Assembly (NCBI RefSeq): GCF_029945685.1
Contig: NZ_JAQSDA010000026.1
Span: 25,567 to 81,396 of the forward strand
DNA from: Polaromonas sp.
Lineage (GTDB): Bacteria > Pseudomonadota > Gammaproteobacteria > Burkholderiales > Burkholderiaceae_C
DNA length: 55,830 nt
Direction of reading: 5' to 3'
Of this stretch, positions 29,187 to 38,879 are shown in pieces. Position numbers and translations under genes: made by a program. The notes under the pieces were generated by a model. That model made no database searches. It had not been told where the DNA came from and saw only the letters and a program-made list of their open reading frames with translations. Within the stretch, counting starts at the first letter, position 1; every line of letters begins with the position of its first letter.

Positions 29187-29385
29187 AGCTCCAGGCCCGC
29201 CTGGCGTTCGCCGATCAGGGACTGCCATCCAGTTGCGAAGCTTCCCGGCAAACCAAAAAGAGCAGGCTCTTTGGAGCGCTTTTCCGTGTATCGGTACAGA
29301 CGGGTGCTGGATACATTGAAGCATATGCCGTCGGCGCGATGCACCGGGGATTTACCGGGCGCGCCCGATGGGTCAAAAAGAAAAC

Positions 29386-30255
29386 ATGAATACAAACACG
29401 GATTTTGCTGCTTCTGCACCGGTCGGACCGGACTTCCTTCTGACGGACCAGGATTTTTCGCGAATACGCGAGCTGATCCATCAGCGAGCGGGAATAGCGC
29501 TGAGCGGGCAGAAACGGCAAATGGTCTACAGCCGCCTTGCGCGACGCTTGCGCGAGCTGCGGCTCAAGGAGTTCTCCACCTACCTTGGCTTCCTGGAAGC
29601 CAATCCGGACGGTGACGAGTGGCAGCTATTCACAAATGCGCTGACCACCAATCTCACGGCGTTCTTCCGTGAGGCACACCATTTTCCGGTGCTGGCAGAG
29701 CATGCCAAAAAATGCCCGCAGCCCCTGACGGTCTGGTGTTCGGCTGCGTCCACGGGGGAGGAGCCCTATTCGATCGCAATGACACTGATCGACGCGCTGG
29801 GCTCCCGGGCCGGCGCGGCCAGTGTTGTGGCCACCGATATTGACACCCAGGTCCTTGCCAAGGCGGCAACGGGTGTATTCACCGCCGAACAGGTCAGCAA
29901 GCTTCCGCCTACCTACCTCAAGCGGTTTTTCCTGAAAGGCACGGGCGCGCATGAGGGCAGGGTTCGCGTGCGGCCGGAAGTGGTGGCGATGGTGAAGTTC
30001 GAGCGGCTCAACCTGCTCGATCCAAAATGGGCTCTCAAGGACCCGTTTGATGCGATTTTTTGTCGCAATGTGATGATCTATTTCGACAAACCCACCCAGG
30101 GAAAAATCCTGGAGCGGTTTGCGCCCCTGATGAAGCCGCATGGCCTTCTGTTTGCCGGTCATTCAGAGAACTTTTCATTCGCCAGCCAGACTTTCCGCCT
30201 GCGCGGGCAGACGATTTATGAGCTGGTTGGCAACAGCACAAAGGCAGCGACATGA
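29386..30255 (+). CDS. cheR: Chemotaxis protein methyltransferase CheR
   Basis: About 289 residues from the ATG at 29386; the ATG at 29368 is an alternative, and neither has a strong Shine-Dalgarno site. It methylates glutamates on chemoreceptors using S-adenosylmethionine. The N-terminal helical domain is followed by NLTAFFREAHHF and the SAM-binding motif VWCSAASTGEEPYSIAM. Also seen are ATDIDTQVLAKA and the CRNVMIYFDKP motif. It overlaps cheD by four bases (ATGA). One receptor in this window ends in a CheR-tether pentapeptide-like sequence (SWEQF). Confidence 0.95.
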   Translation: MNTNTDFAASAPVGPDFLLTDQDFSRIRELIHQRAGIALSGQKRQMVYSRLARRLRELRLKEFSTYLGFLEANPDGDEWQLFTNALTTNLTAFFREAHHFPVLAEHAKKCPQPLTVWCSAASTGEEPYSIAMTLIDALGSRAGAASVVATDIDTQVLAKAATGVFTAEQVSKLPPTYLKRFFLKGTGAHEGRVRVRPEVVAMVKFERLNLLDPKWALKDPFDAIFCRNVMIYFDKPTQGKILERFAPLMKPHGLLFAGHSENFSFASQTFRLRGQTIYELVGNSTKAAT

Positions 30256-30911
30256 GTTCGGCGCACACGGAAACGGTCGCCACCCACCACTATTTCGATC
30301 GCGAGTTTGGCGTTTCAGCGGTGAAGTTGCTCCCCGGCGAGTACTTCGTCACGTCCTGCGACATGGTGCTGACAACCGTGTTGGGGTCGTGCGTGTCCGC
30401 TTGTGTGCGTGACAGCACAGCAGGCGTGGGCGGAATGAATCACTTCATGCTGCCGGAGGATACAGACCCAAAGTCCCGTGGCGCCGCCTCGGCCATGCGT
30501 TACGGCGCCTACGCCATGGAGATGCTCCTCAATGAGTTGTTCAAGGCCGGCGCAAGGCGTGAGCGGCTGGAGGCCAAGGTATTTGGCGGTGGAGCCGTTC
30601 TGGCGAACATGACCATGCTCAATATAGGCGAGCGTAACGCCGATTTTGTGCTTCGGTATCTCCAGATGGAGCAGGTCCGGATAGCGGCTCAGGATCTGCG
30701 GGGAAAGCTGCCGCGCCGTATCAACTATTTCCCGGCGACCGGAAAAGTCACCATGCGAAAGCTCAGTCAGCAGGAGGATGCTGTGCAGGTCAATCGCGGA
30801 GAACAGGCCCTGGTACAGGCCTTGTCAGGACGGCAGGGGCGCAACAAGGTGGAACTCTTTGGCGCGAACGTGGCACGCGACACGGTCAACAAGAATGCGT
30901 GGGCTCTGTGA
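30252..30911 (+). CDS. cheD: Chemoreceptor glutamine deamidase CheD
   Basis: 219 residues. The catalytic cysteine lies in [13 protein letters not shown] and the catalytic histidine in GGMNHFMLP; the conserved [10 protein letters not shown] segment is also present. CheD deamidates specific receptor glutamines to glutamate so that CheR can methylate them. The gene is flanked by cheR and cheB with four-base overlaps on both sides (ATGA and GTGA), which indicates tight translational coupling. A C-terminal extension of about 40 residues beyond the core fold has no visible motif. Confidence 0.95.
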   Translation: MSSAHTETVATHHYFDREFGVSAVKLLPGEYFVTSCDMVLTTVLGSCVSACVRDSTAGVGGMNHFMLPEDTDPKSRGAASAMRYGAYAMEMLLNELFKAGARRERLEAKVFGGGAVLANMTMLNIGERNADFVLRYLQMEQVRIAAQDLRGKLPRRINYFPATGKVTMRKLSQQEDAVQVNRGEQALVQALSGRQGRNKVELFGANVARDTVNKNAWAL

Positions 30912-31993
30912 CCGTTCCTAAAATCAGGGTGTTGTGCGTTGACGACTCGGCACTGATCCGCAGTTTGATGACGGAAATCATCAACAGCCAGCCCGACATG
31001 GTGGTGGTGGCAACCGCGTCCGATCCACTGGTGGCCCGTGACCTGGTCAAGCTTCACAATCCCGACGTGATGACGCTGGATGTCGAGATGCCGCGCATGG
31101 ACGGTCTCGAATTCCTCGAAAAACTGATGCGACTGCGGCCCATGCCGGTGGTAATGGTGTCCTCGCTGACCGAACGCGGCTCGGAAGCGGCGCTGCGCGC
31201 GCTGGAGCTGGGCGCCATCGATTTTGTCACCAAACCGCGCCTGGGCATCCGTGATGGTCTGCTGTCATACACCGACCTGATTGCGGGGAAGATCCGCATC
31301 GCTGCCACGGCCCGGCTGCTGCCGGCGAAGAGGATTGCAGCGCCCGGCGGGACGGAGACCATGGCAGAAGTTCTGCCGCTGCACAGCCCGCTTCTGAGCA
31401 CGGAAAAACTCATCATCATTGGCGCATCAACCGGCGGAACTGAAGCGATCCGTGAGGTCCTGCAGCCACTGCCTCCGGACAGCCCGGGCATCTTGATCGC
31501 GCAGCACATGCCGGCAGGTTTTACAAACTCATTTGCGCAACGCCTCAACAGCCTGTGCCGTATCGCCGTGTCGGAAGCCGTTCAAGGCGAAAGAATTTTG
31601 CCCGGCCACGCTTACATCGCGCCAGGTGGCTTTCATCTTTCTCTCACGCGCAGCGGCGCCAACTATGTGGCGCAGGTCCATCAGGAGCCACCTGTGAACC
31701 GGCATCGCCCCTCGGTGGATGTGCTATTTGATTCGGCTGCAATACACGCCGGCAAGAATGCCATTGGCGTGATTCTGACCGGCATGGGGCGGGACGGTGC
31801 CGAAGGCCTGCTACGCATGCGGCAGGCCGGTGCCCATACGCTGGCGCAGGACGAGGCCAGTTGTGTGGTTTTCGGCATGCCGCGCGAGGCGATTGCCATC
31901 GGCGCTGTCAGTGAGGTCGCCCCGCTGCAGGAAATGAGTCAGCGCGTGATGACCTACCTGAGGTCACTCGGTGCGCGGAGCAATCGGGTTTAG
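30908..31993 (+). CDS. cheB: Chemotaxis response regulator methylesterase CheB
   Basis: 361 residues from the GTG at 30908, chosen because it forms a GTGA overlap with the cheD stop; GTG 30899 is an alternative. The receiver has D58 ([12 protein letters not shown]). The esterase triad is S174 (IGASTGG), H200 (IAQHMPAG) and D296 (GMGRDGAEG), spaced as in the E. coli enzyme. It removes methyl groups from receptors when phosphorylated. No CheA gene lies in the window, so the phosphodonor must be encoded elsewhere. Confidence 0.96.
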   Translation: MTVPKIRVLCVDDSALIRSLMTEIINSQPDMVVVATASDPLVARDLVKLHNPDVMTLDVEMPRMDGLEFLEKLMRLRPMPVVMVSSLTERGSEAALRALELGAIDFVTKPRLGIRDGLLSYTDLIAGKIRIAATARLLPAKRIAAPGGTETMAEVLPLHSPLLSTEKLIIIGASTGGTEAIREVLQPLPPDSPGILIAQHMPAGFTNSFAQRLNSLCRIAVSEAVQGERILPGHAYIAPGGFHLSLTRSGANYVAQVHQEPPVNRHRPSVDVLFDSAAIHAGKNAIGVILTGMGRDGAEGLLRMRQAGAHTLAQDEASCVVFGMPREAIAIGAVSEVAPLQEMSQRVMTYLRSLGARSNRV

Positions 31994-32032
31994 GCAAAGT
32001 AAAAGAGCGCTTGGAAGGCACCCTGTGAGCCC

Positions 32033-32040
32033 GCCGTTAA
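32033..32040 (+). promoter_or_regulatory. Possible sigma28 -10 element before cheY
   Basis: GCCGTTAA is identical to the -10 of the strong sigma28-like promoter at 41079-41086, but the -35 region 11-12 bases upstream (around 32013-32021, with AAG only) is poor. It would fit a flagellar-class cheY-cheZ promoter if real. Confidence 0.3.
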
Positions 32041-32071
32041 TGTGTGTTGATAGTCAAAATTTGGAGTTAAC

Positions 32072-32470
32072 GTGATCGACAAAAATATCAAGATTCTGGT
32101 CGTGGACGATTTTCCGACCATGCGCAGGATTGTTCGCAACCTGCTCAAGGAGCTGGAGTTCGTCAACGTGGATGAGGCCGAAGACGGCGCGGTGGGCCTG
32201 GAAAAGGTCCGAAACGGCAACTACGGTTTTGTCGTCTCTGACTGGAACATGCCAAATATGGACGGCTTGGCCATGTTGCAGGCAATTCGCGCAGATCCCT
32301 CTTTCGCCAAGTTGCCTGTGCTGATGGTGACGGCGGAAGCAAAGAAGGAAAACATCATTGCAGCCGCCAAGGCGGGGGCCAACGGGTATGTGGTCAAGCC
32401 GTTTACAGCCATCACGCTGGAGGAAAAGATCACCAAGATTTTCGAAAAAATAGAAAAAGAAGGTGCTTGA
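32072..32470 (+). CDS. cheY: Chemotaxis response regulator CheY
   Basis: 132 residues from a GTG with GGAG upstream. Receiver-only protein with the acidic pair [10 protein letters not shown], phosphorylation site D57 ([12 protein letters not shown]), threonine in MVTAEAKKE and lysine in YVVKPFT, all as in the E. coli switch-binding CheY. When phosphorylated by CheA it binds FliM and changes flagellar rotation. Downstream cheZ starts one base after its stop. The strong match and cheZ neighbour make this the true flagellar CheY. Confidence 0.97.
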   Translation: MIDKNIKILVVDDFPTMRRIVRNLLKELEFVNVDEAEDGAVGLEKVRNGNYGFVVSDWNMPNMDGLAMLQAIRADPSFAKLPVLMVTAEAKKENIIAAAKAGANGYVVKPFTAITLEEKITKIFEKIEKEGA

Positions 32471-32471
32471 C

Positions 32472-33113
32472 ATGCCTCACGACACAACTTCTCCGGCGGC
32501 CGTGGGCGATTCGACCGAACAGCTGGTCAATCGCATCGGGCATCTGACGCGCCAGATGCGCGAGGGGATGCGCGAGCTGGGCCTGGACAAGGGCATTGCC
32601 CGGGCAGCCGAAGCCATTCCCAATGCGCGTGACCGCCTGAACTATGTCGCCCAGATGACCGAACGTGCAGCGGAAAGGGCGCTCAACGCGATCGACGTGG
32701 CTCAGCCCATCCAGGACGGCCTGGCGAAGCAGGCCGCCGACCTGTCCCAGCGCTGGGACGTCTGGTTTGCCAGCCCACTGGAGCTCGACGATGCACGTGA
32801 TCTGGTGAAAGACACGCGCAGTTACCTGGCAGACGTCCCGCAGCAGACCAGCGCGACCAACGCGCAACTGATGGAAATCATGATGGCCCAGGACTTCCAG
32901 GACCTGACCGGTCAGGTCATTAAGAAGATGATGGACGTGATCAAGGACATGGAGACCCAGCTGCTGCAACTACTGATTGACAACGCGCCCATCGAAAAGC
33001 GGCAAGAGGCTGGCCACGGCCTCCTCAACGGCCCCCAGATCAAGCTGGGAAACACCGACGCGGTGGACGATCAGGGTCAGGTCGATGACCTGCTTGCCAG
33101 TCTCGGCTTCTAG
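32472..33113 (+). CDS. cheZ: CheY-phosphate phosphatase CheZ
   Basis: 213 residues from the ATG at 32472. The active-site helix reads [19 protein letters not shown], and the C-terminal CheY-binding peptide reads [14 protein letters not shown], both diagnostic. The protein is a long four-helix bundle that speeds dephosphorylation of CheY. A hairpin follows before flhB. Presence of cheZ is normal for beta- and gammaproteobacteria. Confidence 0.96.
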   Translation: MPHDTTSPAAVGDSTEQLVNRIGHLTRQMREGMRELGLDKGIARAAEAIPNARDRLNYVAQMTERAAERALNAIDVAQPIQDGLAKQAADLSQRWDVWFASPLELDDARDLVKDTRSYLADVPQQTSATNAQLMEIMMAQDFQDLTGQVIKKMMDVIKDMETQLLQLLIDNAPIEKRQEAGHGLLNGPQIKLGNTDAVDDQGQVDDLLASLGF

Positions 33114-33141
33114 CCTGCACCTGAAGGCTGATTGCCGAAGG

Positions 33142-33164
33142 AACAGGCCTATCCCCGGCCTGTT
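33142..33164. terminator. Hairpin between cheZ and flhB
   Basis: AACAGGCC (33142-33149) and GGCCTGTT (33157-33164) form an 8-bp stem with a 7-base loop, 29 bases after the cheZ stop. Only TTGCC follows, so it would be a weak intrinsic terminator. Confidence 0.5.
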
Positions 33165-33243
33165 TGCCTGATCGGTTCAGAGGGCTTTCACCAATAATCT
33201 TCGAGATGGGACGCCTTCCGGCGTCTGTCGTTCCGGAGCATTG

Positions 33244-34386
33244 ATGGCGGAAGAAAGTGATCTCGAAAAAACCGAACCGGCTTCGCCCCGACGTCTGGAA
33301 AAGGCGCGCGAGGAGGGGCAGGTCGCCCGGTCGCGGGAGCTGGTGACCTTTGTCATGCTGACCACGGGCGTTGGCGCCCTTTGGACCCTGGGAGACATGA
33401 TGGGCGGGCATTTCGATAGTGCGCTGCGCAATGGCCTGCAATTCGAACGTGCTTCGGCCTTTGACGCGTCACACATGATGGTGCAGGCAGGGTCGGCCGT
33501 CCTGCACGCGATGCAGGCGCTGATGCCGTTGCTTTTCATGATGCTGGTGGCAGCGCTGGTGGCGCCGATGATGCTCGGTGGCTGGCTGCTCTCGGGGAAA
33601 TCACTGACACCCAATTTCTCCAAGTTGAACCCCGTGGCCGGCATCGGGCGCATGTTCTCGGCCGAGTCGCTGGCCGAACTGGTCAAGACCATCGTCAAGT
33701 CGTTGCTGGTTGGCGGCGTGGCCTGGTGGGTCATCTCGGGCAAGCTCGACGCCATCATGGCCCTGATGAACGAGCCGGCGCGTGCTGCGCTGCCGCACAC
33801 CCTGCACCTGGTGGCTGGCAGCTGTGCCCTGATCATCGCTTCGCTGCTGCTGGTGGCGCTCATCGATGTGCCGTACCAGCTGTGGAGCCATGCGCGCAAG
33901 CTGCGCATGTCGCGCGAGGATTTGCGCCAGGAGCAGAAGGAAAGCGACGGGGATCCGCAGGTCAAGGCCCAGATCCGCAGGCAGCAGCAGCAAATGGCCA
34001 GGCGCCGCATGATGGCCGAGGTACCCAAGGCCGACATCATTGTCACCAATCCAACCCATTTTGCGGTTGCGCTGAAATACCACGACAAGGATATGCGCGC
34101 GCCGCGCGTGGTTGCCAAGGGGTCCGACCTGGTGGCCCTGCGTATCCGCGCCATGGCCGAAGAACACAAGGTGCCGGTTCTGGAGGCGCCGCCATTGACC
34201 CGGGCCCTGTTCCGTCACACCCAGCTGGGCGATGAAATCCCGGCTGCCCTGTATGCCGCCGTGGCCGAAGTGCTGGCCTGGGCCTACCAGTTGAACCGTG
34301 CCGGAACGGAAGGCGGCGCGTTGCCCCGCCCTCCGCGTGACCTGCCGGTCCCCGAATCACTCGATCCTCTTGGAAGTCCCGCATGA
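33244..34386 (+). CDS. flhB: Flagellar type III export protein FlhB
   Basis: 380 residues from the ATG at 33244 with GGAG upstream. Four membrane helices lie in the N-terminal half. The cytoplasmic autocleavage site is NPTH at N269-P270, the same number as in Salmonella FlhB. Cleavage there switches export from rod/hook to filament substrates. The N-terminus EKTEPASPRRLEKAREEGQ is characteristic. It overlaps flhA by four bases (ATGA) and heads the unit flhB-flhA-flhF-flhG-fliA. Confidence 0.97.
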   Translation: MAEESDLEKTEPASPRRLEKAREEGQVARSRELVTFVMLTTGVGALWTLGDMMGGHFDSALRNGLQFERASAFDASHMMVQAGSAVLHAMQALMPLLFMMLVAALVAPMMLGGWLLSGKSLTPNFSKLNPVAGIGRMFSAESLAELVKTIVKSLLVGGVAWWVISGKLDAIMALMNEPARAALPHTLHLVAGSCALIIASLLLVALIDVPYQLWSHARKLRMSREDLRQEQKESDGDPQVKAQIRRQQQQMARRRMMAEVPKADIIVTNPTHFAVALKYHDKDMRAPRVVAKGSDLVALRIRAMAEEHKVPVLEAPPLTRALFRHTQLGDEIPAALYAAVAEVLAWAYQLNRAGTEGGALPRPPRDLPVPESLDPLGSPA

Positions 34387-36473
34387 CACTGGCCAGTTCA
34401 TTGTTGCGTCTGCCCAGGCAGATGCTGGCCGGCAACCAGGGCAAGGGGCTGGTTGGCCCCATCCTGATCATTCTGATTCTCAGCATGATGGTGTTGCCGC
34501 TACCGCCGTTTCTGCTGGACCTGTTGTTCACCTTCAATATTGCACTGTCGATCATGGTGCTGCTGGTCAGCATGTACACCATGAAGGCGCTGGATTTCGC
34601 GGCTTTCCCGGCCGTGCTGCTGTTCACCACGCTGCTGCGGCTGTCGCTCAATGTCGCTTCCACCCGCGTGGTGCTGATGGAGGGCCACACCGGTCCGGAT
34701 GCCGCGGGCAAGGTGATCGAGGCGTTCGGACATTTCCTGGTCGGCGGCAACTTTGCCGTGGGCGTCATGGTGTTCATCATTCTGGTCGTGATCAACTTCA
34801 TGGTCATCACCAAGGGCGCCGGGCGGATCGCCGAGGTGGGCGCTCGTTTCACGCTCGATGCGATGCCGGGCAAGCAGATGGCGATCGACGCCGACCTCAA
34901 TGCCGGCCTGATTGGCGAAGACGTGGCGCGCAAGCGCCGTGCCGAAGTGGCGCAGGAGGCCGACTTCTACGGTTCGATGGACGGCGCCAGCAAGTTCGTC
35001 CGCGGTGACGCCGTTGCAGGCCTTCTCATCCTGGTGATCAACATCATTGGTGGGCTGATTGTCGGCATGGCCCAGCACGGCCTCGGTTTTTCGGATGCCG
35101 CCACGACCTACACCCTGCTTGCCATCGGCGACGGCCTGGTCGCGCAGATCCCGGCCTTGGTCATTTCAACCGCAGCGGGTGTCATCGTCTCGCGCGTGAC
35201 GACCGACGAAGACGTGGGCGGCCAGCTCACCGGCCAGCTGTTTGCCAATCCCCAGGTCCTGTTCCTGACGGCGGGCGTGATTGGCCTGATGGGCCTGATC
35301 CCCGGTATGCCGAATCTCGCTTTCCTGATCATTGCGGGCGGCCTGGTCTGGCTTGGCCGACGTGTCATGCACAGCGGCGGTAAGAACGCCGATACCGCGG
35401 TGGCGGTGCCTGCCCCGGTGGCAACCGCCGTGGAGTCGCAGGAGGCCACGTGGGACGATGTGGCGCTGGTGGATCCGCTCGGTCTCGAGGTGGGCTACCG
35501 CCTGATTTCCCTGGTGGACAAAACCCAGAACGGCGAGTTGCTGGGCCGCATCAAAAGCATACGTAAAAAATTCGCGCAGGACATTGGCTTCCTGGTGCCC
35601 GTGGTTCACATCCGCGACAACCTTGAAATCAAGCCGAACGCATATGTGGTCAAACTCAAGGGCGTACAGATCGGCCAGGGCGAGGCCTCCCCCGGGCAGT
35701 GGATGGCCATCAACCCAGGGCAGGTCAGTGCCACGCTTCCCGGGACCCAGACCCGGGACCCGGCCTTCGGCCTGCCGGCAATCTGGATCGACAGCAGCCT
35801 GCGCGAGCAGGCCCAGATTTACGGCTATACGGTGGTGGATGCCAGCACGGTCGTCGCCACCCACCTCAATCACCTGATTCACGCGCATGCCGCGGAGCTG
35901 CTGGGGCGGCAGGAAGTCCAGCAACTGCTTGATCGCATCGGGAAAGAGTCACCCATGCTCATTCAGGATCTGGTTCCCAAAACCCTGACGCTCACGACGC
36001 TGCAGAAAGTGCTCCAGAACCTGCTCGACGAGAGCGTGCCCATCCGCGACATGCGCACCATTCTTGATGTGCTCGCTGAGCACGCACCGACGGTCACAGA
36101 CACCACGGAGCTGACGTCGCTGATCCGGCTGGCACTGGGTCGCGCGATTGTGCAGCAGATTTTTCCGGGCAACGAGGAACTGCAGGTGATAGGCCTCGAC
36201 AGCTCGCTGGATCGTGTTTTGCTGCAGGCCCTGACCAACAGCAGTGGACTTGAACCAGGTCTGGCTGACAGCCTGCTGAGGGAAACCCAGCTGGCCATGG
36301 ACCGCCAGTCACAGCTGGGCCTGGCACCCGTGCTGGTGGTCCAGCACCCGCTGCGTGTATTGCTGGCCCGTTTTTTGCGCCGTAGCCTGCCGCAGCTCAA
36401 GGTGCTTTCCCACGCTGAGATACCCGACACCCGCACCATCAAGGTGACGGCCACCATTGGAGGAAAAGCATGA
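34383..36473 (+). CDS. flhA: Flagellar export gate protein FlhA
   Basis: 696 residues, normal for FlhA. About eight membrane helices (residues 20-320) include the FHIPEP-type region near RLSLNVASTRVVL. A large cytoplasmic substrate-docking domain (about 350-696) follows, with DPLGLEVGYRLI and RDNLEIKPNAYVVKLKG. It forms the nonameric export gate. Its stop overlaps the flhF start by four bases. Confidence 0.97.
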   Translation: MTLASSLLRLPRQMLAGNQGKGLVGPILIILILSMMVLPLPPFLLDLLFTFNIALSIMVLLVSMYTMKALDFAAFPAVLLFTTLLRLSLNVASTRVVLMEGHTGPDAAGKVIEAFGHFLVGGNFAVGVMVFIILVVINFMVITKGAGRIAEVGARFTLDAMPGKQMAIDADLNAGLIGEDVARKRRAEVAQEADFYGSMDGASKFVRGDAVAGLLILVINIIGGLIVGMAQHGLGFSDAATTYTLLAIGDGLVAQIPALVISTAAGVIVSRVTTDEDVGGQLTGQLFANPQVLFLTAGVIGLMGLIPGMPNLAFLIIAGGLVWLGRRVMHSGGKNADTAVAVPAPVATAVESQEATWDDVALVDPLGLEVGYRLISLVDKTQNGELLGRIKSIRKKFAQDIGFLVPVVHIRDNLEIKPNAYVVKLKGVQIGQGEASPGQWMAINPGQVSATLPGTQTRDPAFGLPAIWIDSSLREQAQIYGYTVVDASTVVATHLNHLIHAHAAELLGRQEVQQLLDRIGKESPMLIQDLVPKTLTLTTLQKVLQNLLDESVPIRDMRTILDVLAEHAPTVTDTTELTSLIRLALGRAIVQQIFPGNEELQVIGLDSSLDRVLLQALTNSSGLEPGLADSLLRETQLAMDRQSQLGLAPVLVVQHPLRVLLARFLRRSLPQLKVLSHAEIPDTRTIKVTATIGGKA

Positions 36474-38869
36474 CTACCCATCTGCCACCCGGCACCTCGA
36501 ACTACCGTTTTACCGCGCCATCCAGCCGTGAGGCACTGCGTCTGGTTCGCGAGACACTGGGGCCCGACGCCATGATCCTGTCCAACCGCGTGACGGCGGG
36601 CGGCGTTGAAGTGGTGGCGACCATGGATGGCCCTGTGGCCAGGGAGGTAGCCCCGACGGCGCCGCTACCGGTACCGCTGCCGCCTCCGGCCCCTCCCCAG
36701 CAGGCGGTAGCGCCGCTGCCGGCCGTGGACGACGGCAACAGCCTGCTGCGGGAAATCCACTCGATGCGCGGGATGATCGAGGAGCAGCTTGCCGGCATGG
36801 CCTGGAACGAGCATCAAAGGCGTGACCCGGTGCGCGGGCACCTGCTGCGCACACTGCTTGGCGCAGGTTTCAGTGCACGTCTGGCCAAGGACATTCTGGA
36901 AAATCTGCCTACAGGCCTGAGCCATGCCTGCGGCATGGACCATGCCAAGACGGAGCTGGCACGCCGCCTGCCCGTGCTCGAAAACGAAAATGCACTGATG
37001 GACGAGGGGGGCGTTTATGCCCTGATGGGCCCGACGGGCGTCGGCAAGACCACCACGACGGCCAAGCTGGCTGCACGTTGCGTCCTGCGTTTCGGTGCAG
37101 ACAAGCTGGCGCTGGTGACCACCGACAGCTACCGGATCGGCGCTTATGAGCAACTGCGTATTTATGGCCAGATCCTCGGTGTATCGGTGCACGCGGTCAA
37201 GGACGCGGCCGACCTGGCGCATGTGCTGGCAGGCTTGCGCGACAAGCACATGGTGCTGATCGACACCGTGGGCATGAGTCAGCGTGACCGGGCCGTGTCC
37301 GACCAGATTGCCATGCTTTGCAGTGCCAGCCGGCCAGTCAAGCGCCTGCTGCTGCTTAATGCTTCCAGCCATGGCGATACGCTCAATGAGGTGGTCGAGG
37401 CCTATCGCCATGGCGCTAAGACGGCGAAGGCTTCCGATCTCGCGGGTTGCATTTTTACCAAGGTGGACGAGGCTACCCACCCTGGTGTGCTGGTGGACAT
37501 GGCCATTCGTCACCAGCTGCCAGTGCACTACATCTCCAGCGGACAGAAGGTTCCCGAGCACCTGATGCTGGTGGATCGCCAGGCGTTGGTGGACAGCGTG
37601 TTCCAGGCCAAAAGCCGGAGCGCCTTGTTCGTGCCCGGTGAAGCAGATCTTGACGAGCGGCCTGCGCCGCTGGGCAACGAGGCCGAAGTGGCTGCGGCAG
37701 AGGCCGTCAACGACCGCTTGCGCGCGCAATGCCAGCAACTGATTCGGGCACTGACCCACAATGCCCAGGAACTGGCGTCCAATGCCAGCGCGTTTGCCAA
37801 TGGCCAGATCGGTTTTGAGGAAACCCGCGCGATCTGGCGCAAGCTCTGCGACGCCAAGCTTGGGGAGGAAGCGCTTGCACAGACATTGCGTTCCCAGGCC
37901 CTGGCCGACATTCATGCCGGCTGCAGCGACTATGTCCTGGCGGTGACTGGCGATACCAGCCTCGCAGGCGAGGACGACGCAGAGCCCCGGGTGCTCACCA
38001 GCACCGTGCTGCTGTCGGATCGCACTGGTAGACCCTTCGCTGCACCGCAGCGGATTCTGGCCGGTCCCGTCCAGGCGGGGATGCCACTGCCGGGTGACTG
38101 GATCCGGAAATCCGGGAAATCGGTTGTCCATTTGCTGGCCCGTCTGCCTGCATCCGCGTTGATTGAGCAGTGGCGGTTCAGCGGAAATGAATGGGCGGCA
38201 TCTGCAACCGCCGCCCTTCGCATCCTGGACACAGGAAATGGAACGCCAGGAACACTCGCCAAGCTGGCTGCAGGGCTCACCTTCAGTACGCCACAAGCGA
38301 CGACATATCGCAGAAAACCCGCGTGGGTATCGGTGGCAGAAGCGCTGGTCATTGTCCGGCCTCTCGCCGGGAGCGACGCACCGGGCGCGCAGGGAGTGGT
38401 TTCCAGGTTGCGCTGTGTGGTGCGGCGCATTGTCGACGCAGACAGCGGCAAACCGCTGGCGCACAGCTACATGCTGGCCAGTAACGGCATCCAGGCGACA
38501 GCACTACAAATGGTGCAGTGGCCTGGCTGGCGGACTTCGGCCGAGCCGTATTTCAAGCTGCTCAAGCAGGGCATTGTGCAACTCGCGAGCGATGTCCCGC
38601 CAGACGACGCATCCATGCGCAAGCAATGGCTGGTTGCGGGGCAGGCTTCAACCACGGTGTTCCGCCTGCAATATGCGCAGGACCCCTGGGCTGTCGCGGC
38701 ACGCAATGTGCTGGCGCGGCTGGCCGGACGATCAGTGCGCCCGGGTCGACCGGTGCCGGGCCCGGTACTGCTGGAAGGCCTGGGCAAATTCTTTGTATTG
38801 CTCGACGCGCTGGAGTCCGACGGCACCGACCTCTCGCCCCAGCCCCGCAGGGTGACGGCGCAGGCATGA
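36470..38869 (+). CDS. flhF: Flagellar GTPase FlhF with a long C-terminal extension
   Basis: 799 residues, against roughly 370-500 in most FlhF proteins. Residues 1-50 are the N-terminal B region, followed by a proline-rich linker (about 65-85). The SRP-type GTPase lies at about 100-395, with P-loop MGPTGVGKTTTTAK, TTDSYRIGAYEQLRIYG, IDTVGMSQRD and FTKVDEATHPG. The remaining about 400 residues match nothing I recognise; they are not low-complexity and have no membrane segments. FlhF places flagella, usually at the pole, together with FlhG encoded next. The frame is intact, so the extension is translated. Confidence 0.9.
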   Translation: MTTHLPPGTSNYRFTAPSSREALRLVRETLGPDAMILSNRVTAGGVEVVATMDGPVAREVAPTAPLPVPLPPPAPPQQAVAPLPAVDDGNSLLREIHSMRGMIEEQLAGMAWNEHQRRDPVRGHLLRTLLGAGFSARLAKDILENLPTGLSHACGMDHAKTELARRLPVLENENALMDEGGVYALMGPTGVGKTTTTAKLAARCVLRFGADKLALVTTDSYRIGAYEQLRIYGQILGVSVHAVKDAADLAHVLAGLRDKHMVLIDTVGMSQRDRAVSDQIAMLCSASRPVKRLLLLNASSHGDTLNEVVEAYRHGAKTAKASDLAGCIFTKVDEATHPGVLVDMAIRHQLPVHYISSGQKVPEHLMLVDRQALVDSVFQAKSRSALFVPGEADLDERPAPLGNEAEVAAAEAVNDRLRAQCQQLIRALTHNAQELASNASAFANGQIGFEETRAIWRKLCDAKLGEEALAQTLRSQALADIHAGCSDYVLAVTGDTSLAGEDDAEPRVLTSTVLLSDRTGRPFAAPQRILAGPVQAGMPLPGDWIRKSGKSVVHLLARLPASALIEQWRFSGNEWAASATAALRILDTGNGTPGTLAKLAAGLTFSTPQATTYRRKPAWVSVAEALVIVRPLAGSDAPGAQGVVSRLRCVVRRIVDADSGKPLAHSYMLASNGIQATALQMVQWPGWRTSAEPYFKLLKQGIVQLASDVPPDDASMRKQWLVAGQASTTVFRLQYAQDPWAVAARNVLARLAGRSVRPGRPVPGPVLLEGLGKFFVLLDALESDGTDLSPQPRRVTAQA

Positions 38870-38879
38870 GGAATCCACA

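Noticed and set aside
29189..29204. CCAGGC-CC-GCCTGG hairpin after the third HDOD gene as a terminator
   Set aside because: The loop is only two bases and no T run follows.
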